From Planctomycetota bacterium (GTDB taxonomy: Bacteria > Planctomycetota > UBA8742 > SKZP01), in contig SKZP01000161.1 of assembly GCA_007127275.1 (NCBI GenBank), forward strand, positions 1 to 9,286: DNA of 9,286 nt. Reading direction: 5' to 3'. The position numbers and the translations under genes were made by a program. Below the pieces are notes generated by a model. The model had not been told where the DNA came from and did not search any database. It saw only the letters and a program-made list of their open reading frames with translations. Positions 1 to 6,577 of this stretch are shown in pieces (positions within the stretch are counted from its first letter, which is position 1; every line of letters begins with the position of its first letter).

Positions 1-227
1 CGTTGCAGGTCGTCGCGCCGCTCAATCTGCTCGAACAGCACCTTGGCTTCGCCAAGCACGCGCTCGGCCGTTTCGTCGTCGGCCCACGCCGGCGCCGGCA
101 GCATGCTCGCCCCCAGCAGCAGCACCGCACCCAGGGCAAGCGGCAGCGCCGCGGGAACGAGTCCACGGCGGCGTCCAGGCACAACGCTAAGCGGCGAGGT
201 TGGTTGGAGGTGGGCACGCGGATGCAT
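1..227 (-). CDS. Exported protein of unknown function, N-terminal fragment
   Basis: The first 75 codons of a minus-strand gene that runs off the left edge of the window. The start ATG (227-225) follows an AAGGA Shine-Dalgarno 5 bases upstream. The N-terminus is a long signal peptide: a polar stretch, an Arg-rich n-region (GRRRG, residues 18-22), a Leu/Ala/Val hydrophobic core (about residues 23-46) and a likely signal peptidase I site after PAPAWA (about residue 49), with the mature chain beginning DDETAERVLGEAK. The mature part visible here is charged and helical, which would suit a helical-repeat or coiled-coil periplasmic or surface protein, but 26 residues cannot assign a family. Adjacent arginines in the n-region raise Tat export, but the rest of a twin-arginine motif is not evident, so Sec export is more likely. 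It lies on the same strand as the Hsp70-like gene but 573 bp downstream of it, so it is probably a separate transcription unit. Confidence 0.72.
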   Translation of the reverse strand, partial: MHPRAHLQPTSPLSVVPGRRRGLVPAALPLALGAVLLLGASMLPAPAWADDETAERVLGEAKVLFEQIERRDDLQ

Positions 228-232
228 GGCAA

Positions 233-237
233 TCCTT
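233..237 (-). promoter_or_regulatory. Shine-Dalgarno of the exported-protein gene
   Basis: On the minus strand this reads AAGGA, spaced 5 bases from the ATG at 227-225. It fixes the start of a gene that is otherwise visible only as a fragment and supports it being real. Confidence 0.55.
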
Positions 238-730
238 CGTCTCTCAACAACGTAGGCAGGTCGAGGGCCGGCACTCATCACCGCAAGGGCTGCGGCGGCC
301 TTCGGCAACCCCCCGACTATACCCGAGGGCGGGCCCCACGGCTAGGGGGCGAGGGATGTAGGGGGACAGCCGACTCTTGTTGCAGAAACAATGTTTGACT
401 GGAACCACATACGCAGCACGGGCCTCCGCGCCCTGTACCCTTCTTGGAGGTCGTGTTCGTTATGCCGTGAGGTGACTCCGGGGGCTTGCCGGGAGCTACC
501 TTCGTGCCCTGCGCCGCAGGTGCCGTGGGCGGACTTGTGCCTCGGCAAGTTCCCCGATCTTGTGGCCCAGTGGGGAGTTGCGCTGTGAGCGCTCCGTCCC
601 GCCAGCGGCGTACGAGGGTGCGCATGCCTGCACCCGTCGGGTTGGTCGCTGACGGTTGCTGTTGGACTGGTCGACCCCTCGGCACTGCGGTCGCTTTCTT
701 TGCTTGCATCCTCCCTGCGGACAAACGGTA

Positions 731-753
731 GCCCACCGACGCTGTCGGTGGGC
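731..753 (-). terminator. Perfect 10-bp hairpin, terminator-like
   Basis: The arms GCCCACCGAC (731-740) and GTCGGTGGGC (744-753) pair perfectly around a 3-base loop. The hairpin lies 47 bases past the stop codon of the Hsp70-like gene in that gene's direction, a natural place for a transcript end. On the minus strand it is followed by TACCGTTTGT, which has scattered Ts rather than a run, so intrinsic termination would be weak. It could instead protect the mRNA 3' end. A third option is the subterminal hairpin of a decayed insertion element read on the plus strand, where TTGAGGATTCG follows it. Confidence 0.45.
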
Positions 754-800
754 TTGAGGATTCGTTGTGAGTTCGTTCACTGCTTGCTGTGCCGGCCTTG

Positions 801-3263
801 CTACCAGCGGTGGCTGGTTTCACTCGGCAGCTCGGGTGCGTAGGGATGGTCGAAACCGCTAGGCGCGGTTAACGCCTCGCCGGCCTCATTGGTGATTGCG
901 AGGTTCTCGTCGATCAGCACCGTGCGCGACGACTCGTCCGCATCGCGGGCGCCGACCATGTTCAGCGTACCCAGCGGAATTGGCAGCGCGCCGTCGTAGT
1001 CACGCCGGTAAAGATCGAGCTGGCGCAACGACTCGCCGGCGAGGTCGATCGTTGCCGGCAACGCTTCGCCGCGGCGCAGCATCGGCACGAACGTCCCGGC
1101 GGCTTCGAGGACGCCGAGGTCGAACGGGAGGCGGCGGCGTTCATCGACCGCCCAGCTCCACTGCTGGCCGACGGCGGCGGCGTGGGTGATCGCAAAGGCG
1201 CCGCGCATCACGGCGAGCTTGGGATTCTTCGCCACGAGCACGCGGCTCGGGTGGTAGGCGATCACGCTGCGGTCGATGTGGCGTGTGAACACGTCGACGG
1301 TCGGCTCCGCTTGCGGCACCGCCATGGCACCGGGTTGCCCCGCCATGGCATTGCCGTGTGGGTAACGCATCTGGGCGCCGCCGCGCGAAACGGTGGCGCC
1401 GCCATATGGCATCGGCTGCGCGGGCTGTGGTTGTGGCTGCGCCTCGGCGGTGTTCGCGGAGGCGGCGTCACGCACCGTGGCGATCGCTCGCAGGCGTGCG
1501 CCATTGCCGGTGATCGTTACATAGCCGACGCGACGCTTGGCAAGTCGTGCCAAGTCGTTGGCCGTGCGGACGGTCAGTTCGAGGGCCGGGGCGAAGAGAT
1601 CGTCCTGCATCTCCTGGGTTACGACGGGGGCCTGCAGCGCCGAGGGGTTGCCGAGGTAGTGCGCGCAGACCTGCGACCAGAGGTGCTCGTCGGCTTGCAC
1701 CGCCGCCGGGTAGGCGCCGTCGATTTCGCTGTTCAGCTCGACCTTCATCCGCTCGGCGATGCGGGTGAGGAACTGATGCAAGTAACGAAATTGCTGCTCG
1801 TAAACCACGACCTGGCTGTCCGTGATCGTCCCCGGATAGCTCTCGCGGTGCTGCTCGACGGTGGGGGGCACAAGTTTGGCGAGCGCCTCGAGCATCGCTT
1901 CGCTGCGCTCGTTGACGTGGATACGCAGCCGCTCGTCGGTGGTCCGCCCGGTGAGGAAGGGGTCGTCGAGTTGATGAATCGAGCCGTGCGCAAGCGCCTC
2001 GATGTCGTGCCGCACCTGCGGGTCGAAGTCCTGAATGTCCGACATGTTTGCTGCAATCCTCGCGATCAACATCAGCTGGACCAGTCGCGTGTAAGCCTCC
2101 CCGCCCGCGGGGATGCTCGTCATTGCCTCAATCGAGGTGGTCGCAAGATAGCGGGCCGGCTCGGCGTCCCCTTCGGCAACGGCCCCTTCCGGCGGGCCGC
2201 CGCTGCGCTCGACCCGGATGCGCAGCAAGCTCATGTCGGTGCTGCCCGCGCCGATGTCGACGGTTAGCAAGCCGATCGGCTCGCCGATCTCTTCGCAAAG
2301 GATCAGTTCGGCGGCGCCGGCCCCGAATTCGATGACCATCTCTTGCACGACGCCAACGCCGCCGGCGGTGGCCTCGTCGACGGAGATGATGCGGCGCGGC
2401 GTACCGTGGATCTCTTCGAGGGCCTCGCCGACGAGTTCGCGATACGTCGCCCCCTGCGCGGGACTCCAGCCGGTGGGGACGGTGACGGTCACATCCTGGG
2501 GCAGCCGTTCCACGTCGGTCACCGCGTGCGTCAGCAACTCGACGAGAAAGCGGTAGCCGAGTTCGCGCCACGACAGCGGGGTGGCGATGCCCGGGCCGGT
2601 CTGGTCGCGATGAATGTTTTGCTTGAGGTCGGCAATGACGACTTTGGGCCACTCCTGCTCACGCAGGCCGATCTCCAACTGCTCGGCGACTGGGCGGTTC
2701 CCCGTGGGGTTGGCCTTGAAGGCGGTGCGCTGCACGGCACGTTCGAAAGCCTCGACCGCGCCGCGCTGTTGCGAGCCGACGACCGAGGTGCGGCCTCCGA
2801 AGTCGAGCACGAACGGGTGCGGAAAGGGCTGATTGTCCGTGACGTACCGGAAGCAGTCGATGCGGACCTCGACAGTACGCTCCACGTCGACCGAACTCGA
2901 GTCGCACGGCAAGGGAAACCACTGCTGAGTGTCGGCGTCGTAGCGCTCGAACAGCAGATCCCCGACGAAGGCGTCGCCGCCGAGGTGCGCCCCGACGAGA
3001 CTCATCGGCAAGCGCAGCCCGTACTTGGCGATGCCGCCCGCGGTGAAGTCGATCGCCGAGGTGCCGGTGCTGTGAAAGCTCACCGTTGCGCCGGTGCCGG
3101 CGAGGCGGGGACCGAGGGTGGCGCGCAGGCTCGTCATCTCGTGCGAGCCGTCGGGGTCCATGCGGACGTCCCCCTCCACCTCGACGTGCGCGGCCCCTGG
3201 TAGAATCATCACCGCCGAATAACGGACGTCCAAGATGTCGAGGGGAAATTCCTGGTAGGCCAT
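801..3263 (-). CDS. Hsp70-like actin-fold ATPase (SrfB-like candidate)
   Basis: An 820-residue cytoplasmic protein with no signal peptide or membrane segment. Residues 1-140 form a beta-rich domain without an Hsp70 counterpart. The actin/Hsp70 nucleotide-binding fold follows. Phosphate-1 is LDFGGRTSVV (about 143-152). VTVPTGWSPAQ (249-260) and RRIISVDEATAGG (280-292) match the Hsp70 segments usually written VTVPAYF and RIINEPTAA. Phosphate-2 is LTVDIGAGSTD (323-333), and the adenosine motif is ITGNGARLR (574-582). A Gln/Pro/Gly-rich linker spans about 598-640. KNPKLAVMRGAF (669-680) resembles the end of an Hsp70 ATPase domain, and LPFDLGVLEAAG followed by RRGEALPATID (702-730) resembles the start of the substrate-binding beta domain. 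The alpha-helical lid appears to be missing. The start has AGGAG 8 bases upstream. The gene lies 66 bp downstream of the GTPase gene, so the two are probably co-transcribed. The likely role is an ATP-dependent chaperone or switch for that GTPase (inference). Orthology to SrfB is a guess from architecture and neighbourhood. Confidence 0.88.
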   Translation of the reverse strand: MAYQEFPLDILDVRYSAVMILPGAAHVEVEGDVRMDPDGSHEMTSLRATLGPRLAGTGATVSFHSTGTSAIDFTAGGIAKYGLRLPMSLVGAHLGGDAFVGDLLFERYDADTQQWFPLPCDSSSVDVERTVEVRIDCFRYVTDNQPFPHPFVLDFGGRTSVVGSQQRGAVEAFERAVQRTAFKANPTGNRPVAEQLEIGLREQEWPKVVIADLKQNIHRDQTGPGIATPLSWRELGYRFLVELLTHAVTDVERLPQDVTVTVPTGWSPAQGATYRELVGEALEEIHGTPRRIISVDEATAGGVGVVQEMVIEFGAGAAELILCEEIGEPIGLLTVDIGAGSTDMSLLRIRVERSGGPPEGAVAEGDAEPARYLATTSIEAMTSIPAGGEAYTRLVQLMLIARIAANMSDIQDFDPQVRHDIEALAHGSIHQLDDPFLTGRTTDERLRIHVNERSEAMLEALAKLVPPTVEQHRESYPGTITDSQVVVYEQQFRYLHQFLTRIAERMKVELNSEIDGAYPAAVQADEHLWSQVCAHYLGNPSALQAPVVTQEMQDDLFAPALELTVRTANDLARLAKRRVGYVTITGNGARLRAIATVRDAASANTAEAQPQPQPAQPMPYGGATVSRGGAQMRYPHGNAMAGQPGAMAVPQAEPTVDVFTRHIDRSVIAYHPSRVLVAKNPKLAVMRGAFAITHAAAVGQQWSWAVDERRRLPFDLGVLEAAGTFVPMLRRGEALPATIDLAGESLRQLDLYRRDYDGALPIPLGTLNMVGARDADESSRTVLIDENLAITNEAGEALTAPSGFDHPYAPELPSETSHRW

Positions 3264-3271
3264 GCTTTCAT

Positions 3272-3276
3272 CTCCT
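3272..3276 (-). promoter_or_regulatory. Shine-Dalgarno of the Hsp70-like gene
   Basis: The minus strand reads AGGAG, 8 bases before the ATG at 3263-3261. It lies inside the 66-bp gap after the GTPase gene. That gap shows no evident terminator, which supports translation from a shared message. Confidence 0.6.
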
Positions 3277-3329
3277 GGGGCTGTTTCGGGAACGGAAAAC
3301 GGTCGTGAACGGGTCGCGCGCTGCGGCGG

Positions 3330-6047
3330 TCAGGCGCTGTCGGTGCCCGTGCGGACGAGCACCGGAGCCTTGTCGAACCCGGCGTTCGAGGCGGAGCCAG
3401 CGTCCGACTCGCCCAGGGAATCCTCGGTTTCGGACGGCACCTCGCTGTGCTCGTCAAGGCGCAGAGCCGTAGCAACCTCGTCGAACAGCGCCGGGGCCTC
3501 GCGCTGCACCTCCTCGATCAGCTCCTGGGCGAAGCGCAGACGACGCGCCTCTTCGGCCTCCTCGCCGGACTCCACCAGCTCGGCGGCGAGGCGCTGCAAT
3601 GCCGCGCTGTCGAACGCCGCGTCGAGCTTCGCGAGCAGTTGCCGCTCAACGTGGCCGCGGCATGCGGCCATGCCGGCAACGACCGCCCCGGAGAAGACCT
3701 TGACGGCCTGGCGCGTGCAGACCTCTTCGGTGACCTGCTCGACCAGCCGCTTGTGGTGCGGCGTATACGGCTCGGCTGGCATCAGCCCCAGCGGGTCGGC
3801 CTGACGCATGCAGCGGTGCCATACCTCGTCAAGCACCTCGAGGAAGCTGTCGAGCAGCGCCTTGAGCAAGGCGTCGTCGAGCTTGCAGAGGTGCTGCGAA
3901 AGGTCGCCGAACGGCTCGGCGAGCGCTCGCGCCAACAGTTGCCGGCCAAAGTCGTCGAGGGAGAGCTCGGTTGCGTCGCTCAGCGGAGCGAGGGCGTTCA
4001 TCAGCGAGAGGGCGAGCTTCTGGGCCGCCTGGTAGAGCGTGTCGCAGACGATCGCTTCGAAGCGTCCGCCGATTTGCGCGACAAGGCCGAGAAAGGCTTC
4101 CCGGGCCAAGGCGCGCGAACTTGCCTGTGGGTCGATCTCGGCGCGACTGTCGAGCCGGTGCAGCGCGTTTTCGAGTTCCGTGCGAATCACCTCGGCGACA
4201 GGGCCCTCGATCAGCGCGGTCATCTCGGCCAGCGGCTCGTTCGTGCGCAGCGCGAGCCGCGCCTCACGAATGGCGTGACCAGCGGCGTTTCTCACCTGCG
4301 CGAGTTGCTGCTGTTGCCCGCGGGTAAGCTGGGAGCGCACCTCGGCGAGTTCGCCGATTTCCACCTCGGCCAGTGCGGCGACGGCGCGCTCGCGGATTCG
4401 CTCGAACTGCCGCGCATGTAGCTCGCTCGCCTTGTGCTGCAGTGCCGCCAACTGCGAGGAGATGCCGTCGAAGCCCCCGTCGTAGCCCGTTACCACCAAC
4501 ATCCCCAGCAACCGGGCGAGGAGCGGCTCGGCAAGCCCCGGGCACAACTCGCGCAGGCTCGGGCAGCCCGCGGGGGGACTCGGCACCTCCCGGCCGGCCT
4601 CCTGGTCCTTTGCGTCGAGCCGCTCGAGCACGCGACGCGCCACCTCGGGCAGCATCTCTCGCACCCGCGGCTCGGAGAGCCAGGCGCGGTAGTCGACAAG
4701 GCCCCCCACCTTCTTGGTCGCGTCGGTCAACTCCTCGCAGCCGAAGCGGGCGAAGCACGTCACCGCCTGCGCAGCCACTTCCCTGTCCTCGTGGTTGAGC
4801 AGCCGGTGCAGCACCGCCTCCTCGTTGGCAAGCTCCAGCCGCGTGACGAGGTCCTGCACGAGACTGCGCGCCACCTTGCCGTCGTCCGTAAGCAGCTTCG
4901 AGGTCACATACCCCTCGAGCACGCGGTCGAAGAAGGTGAACATCCGCCCGACGAGGTGGGCGTAGCGCTTGGGCAGCCGCGCCTGCAGCTCGGCGAGCAG
5001 CTTGTCGTCGTTGCCGCCGCCCGGCTCCGAGGAGCGCGTCGCGACGACGCCGCAGGTCGCCGACTGGAAAACGAGCTTGCTCTTCAACGTATCGTGAAGA
5101 TTTGCCTCGAACCCCGGTGTATCGACGATGATACGCCCGTGGCAGAGCGTCTCGTTGGCCGGGACCTGCGCGCGCAGGTAGGCCATCGCGGCGATCTTCA
5201 GTCCACGCTCGTAGGAGGCGACGTCGAACGCGTCGTACTGCGCCCTCGCCCCTTCGAGGAAGCCGGGGCTGAACGCCTGCTCAATCAACCCGTGCAGTTC
5301 TTCGCGGCTCTGGCAGGCCTTGGCCTGAAAACGCAGTGTCCCGGCGGCTACCGCCTGGATGACCTCTTCCTCCGTCAGTTCGCGCGACCACGAGTCCGGC
5401 TGGCTCGGATCGAGGCCGTGCTTCAGGCTGCGAACGAGATAGGCCGCCTCGCACAGCGTGTGCCGCTTTCCTTCGTCGGGCACGGACTCCGTCGCATTCA
5501 GAATGCGCTGGTAGAGTGACTCGGCCCCGGCGAGCAGATCCGGCTCGCAGCGCACAAGCTCGCTGCCGCCGGGCACAAGCGCCGCGATCTCTTTGGCGAG
5601 CAGATCAAGAAAGCGGCGCCCGTCCGAGGTCCCCAGCCAGACCAGTTCGTAGCGCGACTGCTCGAGCCCCTCGACCGGCTGAATCACGCTGAACAGCCGC
5701 GTGGTCGGGTTCGGCCCGGACGGCAGCGGCCGGTCGAGAAAGTACGACAGGACGGTCGACTTGCCGGTAGAGAAACTCCCGGCGAGCAGGATCAGCGGGT
5801 AGTCGCCGAGCGCAATCTGCGCGTAGGCGTCCCCGAGCGCGTCGGTAAGGCCGTTGTATCCGTCGAGCCCGGCAATACGAATGACCTGGTGCGCATGCTG
5901 TTCGACGTGCACCTTCCACTCGCCGAGCCGCGCCCGGGCGCGTCCGAGAACCGAAGCCCGCGTCGGGGCAATCTGCGTCCCAGGGGAGGCCGCGCGAAGT
6001 TGCGAGCTGCGACGCCGTTGGTTAATGCTGGTGATCTCGGTGGTCAT
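3330..6047 (-). CDS. Large dynamin-like GTPase (SrfC-like candidate)
   Basis: A 905-residue P-loop GTPase without a signal peptide. Walker A/G1 is GSFSTGKST (residues 90-98), inside a hydrophobic strand (YPLILLAGSFS). PTT (114-116) fits switch I, and IIVDTPGF (306-313) is the G3 motif. Where dynamins carry T/NKxD, the sequence reads FTFFDRV (370-376), so base recognition may be altered. A HEAT-like helix pair lies at about 410-440. Long charged helices (about 535-600, and most of 610-865) could form the stalk or bundle of a dynamin-like protein, and the tail (about 862-905) is acidic and Ser-rich. The spacing from G1 to G3 is about 210 residues, much longer than in classical dynamins. The start ATG at 6047 is chosen because GGAG sits 7 bases upstream. 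The frame extends 17 codons further to a GTG at 6098 that lacks a ribosome site. It is the first gene of the presumed operon with the Hsp70-like ATPase. Membrane remodelling or polymer assembly is inferred from the family. Confidence 0.87.
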   Translation of the reverse strand: MTTEITSINQRRRSSQLRAASPGTQIAPTRASVLGRARARLGEWKVHVEQHAHQVIRIAGLDGYNGLTDALGDAYAQIALGDYPLILLAGSFSTGKSTVLSYFLDRPLPSGPNPTTRLFSVIQPVEGLEQSRYELVWLGTSDGRRFLDLLAKEIAALVPGGSELVRCEPDLLAGAESLYQRILNATESVPDEGKRHTLCEAAYLVRSLKHGLDPSQPDSWSRELTEEEVIQAVAAGTLRFQAKACQSREELHGLIEQAFSPGFLEGARAQYDAFDVASYERGLKIAAMAYLRAQVPANETLCHGRIIVDTPGFEANLHDTLKSKLVFQSATCGVVATRSSEPGGGNDDKLLAELQARLPKRYAHLVGRMFTFFDRVLEGYVTSKLLTDDGKVARSLVQDLVTRLELANEEAVLHRLLNHEDREVAAQAVTCFARFGCEELTDATKKVGGLVDYRAWLSEPRVREMLPEVARRVLERLDAKDQEAGREVPSPPAGCPSLRELCPGLAEPLLARLLGMLVVTGYDGGFDGISSQLAALQHKASELHARQFERIRERAVAALAEVEIGELAEVRSQLTRGQQQQLAQVRNAAGHAIREARLALRTNEPLAEMTALIEGPVAEVIRTELENALHRLDSRAEIDPQASSRALAREAFLGLVAQIGGRFEAIVCDTLYQAAQKLALSLMNALAPLSDATELSLDDFGRQLLARALAEPFGDLSQHLCKLDDALLKALLDSFLEVLDEVWHRCMRQADPLGLMPAEPYTPHHKRLVEQVTEEVCTRQAVKVFSGAVVAGMAACRGHVERQLLAKLDAAFDSAALQRLAAELVESGEEAEEARRLRFAQELIEEVQREAPALFDEVATALRLDEHSEVPSETEDSLGESDAGSASNAGFDKAPVLVRTGTDSA

Positions 6048-6054
6048 GGAAAGG

Positions 6055-6058
6055 CTCC
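6055..6058 (-). promoter_or_regulatory. Shine-Dalgarno deciding the GTPase start
   Basis: The minus strand reads GGAG, 7 bases before the ATG at 6047-6045. The alternative in-frame GTG at 6098 has only GACTCCGC before it, which is not a ribosome site. The shorter protein beginning MTTEITSINQ is therefore preferred. Confidence 0.55.
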
Positions 6059-6221
6059 GTGTCCGAAAGCGAGTGAACCACGCAGACGCTGCGCCCACGC
6101 GGAGTCATGGGAACCGGGACACAAAGCCGGGGCTCACAAGGAAGTTTTTTCAGACCGGTGCGAAGCCTGCGCCGTGCGAAGGCGTTGTCCGGCTCCCGGG
6201 CCTGCGGGAAAAAATGGACTC

Positions 6222-6266
6222 GCGTCGCGGCCACGGAGCGTCGCGGCCACGGGCGTCGCGGCCACG
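6222..6266. repeat. Three direct copies of a 14-bp GC-rich repeat
   Basis: GCGTCGCGGCCACG occurs exactly at 6222-6235, 6238-6251 and 6253-6266, with start-to-start spacing of 16 and 15 bp (about one and a half helical turns). It sits about 175-220 bp upstream of the GTPase start and over 300 bp upstream of asnS. It could be a tandem binding site for a regulator or simply replication slippage in GC-rich spacer DNA. Confidence 0.8.
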
Positions 6267-6478
6267 CAGCCGTCAGGAAATACCTTCCGAACGTTAACCG
6301 TCACGAGCAAAGGCTGTGCGAGGCGGAGGGCCGTTGCCGCGGTGTCGTGCGAAAACCCGCGACGCGAAGCGGCCGCATTTCGGCCTCGAGCGGGTCCGGA
6401 GGGCGCCCCGTGTATGTGATCCGTCCCGTTTCCGAGTCGGCAACGAGAGCCGGACACCCCGCGAACCCGCCGGCGGCG

Positions 6479-6507
6479 TTGACGCCAGGGAGTCGGCGTC
6501 TTATGGA
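6479..6507 (+). promoter_or_regulatory. Candidate sigma-70-type promoter for asnS
   Basis: TTGACG (6479-6484) matches the -35 consensus at five of six bases. It is separated by 17 bases from TATGGA (6502-6507), which matches only the first three -10 positions. Transcription would begin near 6514, giving a leader of about 60 bases. The call is weak because of the poor -10 and the GC-rich background. Confidence 0.3.
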
Positions 6508-6577
6508 TGCGGGCGAGCAATTTCGGTGCGTGTGCGTGGCAGAGCGCAGCGCATGACCGGTTTGACAAACGACCACC

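Larger units (their letters stand above)
228..800. other. Gene-free spacer of about 570 bp
   Basis: No open frame here has both a credible start and a recognisable protein. The longest candidates, such as the minus-strand frame at 317-823, are proline-, serine- and arginine-rich and overlap the end of the Hsp70-like gene. The spacer contains the perfect hairpin at 731-753. It also has weaker stems, for example GGGTGC/GCACCC around 616-635 and ACTTG/CAAGT around 533-550. Composition at 380-480 is less GC-rich than in the flanking genes. It should hold the promoter of the exported-protein gene and the end of the Hsp70-like transcript. A structured RNA or a decayed mobile element is possible but not shown. 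Confidence 0.5.
6048..6577. other. Divergent intergenic region between the GTPase gene and asnS
   Basis: About 530 bp between two divergent start codons. Frames within it are short, overlap one another and resemble nothing known. It contains a triple 14-bp repeat (6222-6266), short A/T runs at about 6144-6150 and 6209-6214, and the overlapping palindromes AACGTT and GTTAAC at 6291-6298. A candidate sigma-70-type promoter for asnS lies near 6479-6507. No convincing promoter hexamer pair was found for the GTPase direction. The length exceeds what two simple promoters need, so regulatory sites are likely. Confidence 0.5.

Noticed and set aside
316..321. TATAGT on the minus strand upstream of the exported-protein gene as a -10 element
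   Set aside because: The hexamer is good, but the matching -35 position reads TAGCCG, a poor match, so the pair is not convincing.
803..818. Six-base-pair hairpin at the end of the Hsp70-like gene as terminator
   Set aside because: It lies within the last codons and stop codon, is short, and has no T run after it. The hairpin at 731-753 is the better candidate.
317..823. Minus-strand frame of 168 codons in the spacer after the Hsp70-like gene
   Set aside because: It overlaps the end of the Hsp70-like gene in another frame, runs through the perfect hairpin, and its low-complexity Pro/Ser/Arg composition resembles no family. A Cys-x-x-Cys near its end lacks the rest of a zinc ribbon.
6048..6098. 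Extension of the GTPase by 17 residues to a GTG at 6098
   Set aside because: No ribosome site precedes the GTG, whereas the ATG at 6047 has GGAG at 7 bases.
6562..6567. Consensus TTGACA just before asnS
   Set aside because: A promoter using this -35 would place the -10 and transcript start inside the coding region, after the only good start codon.
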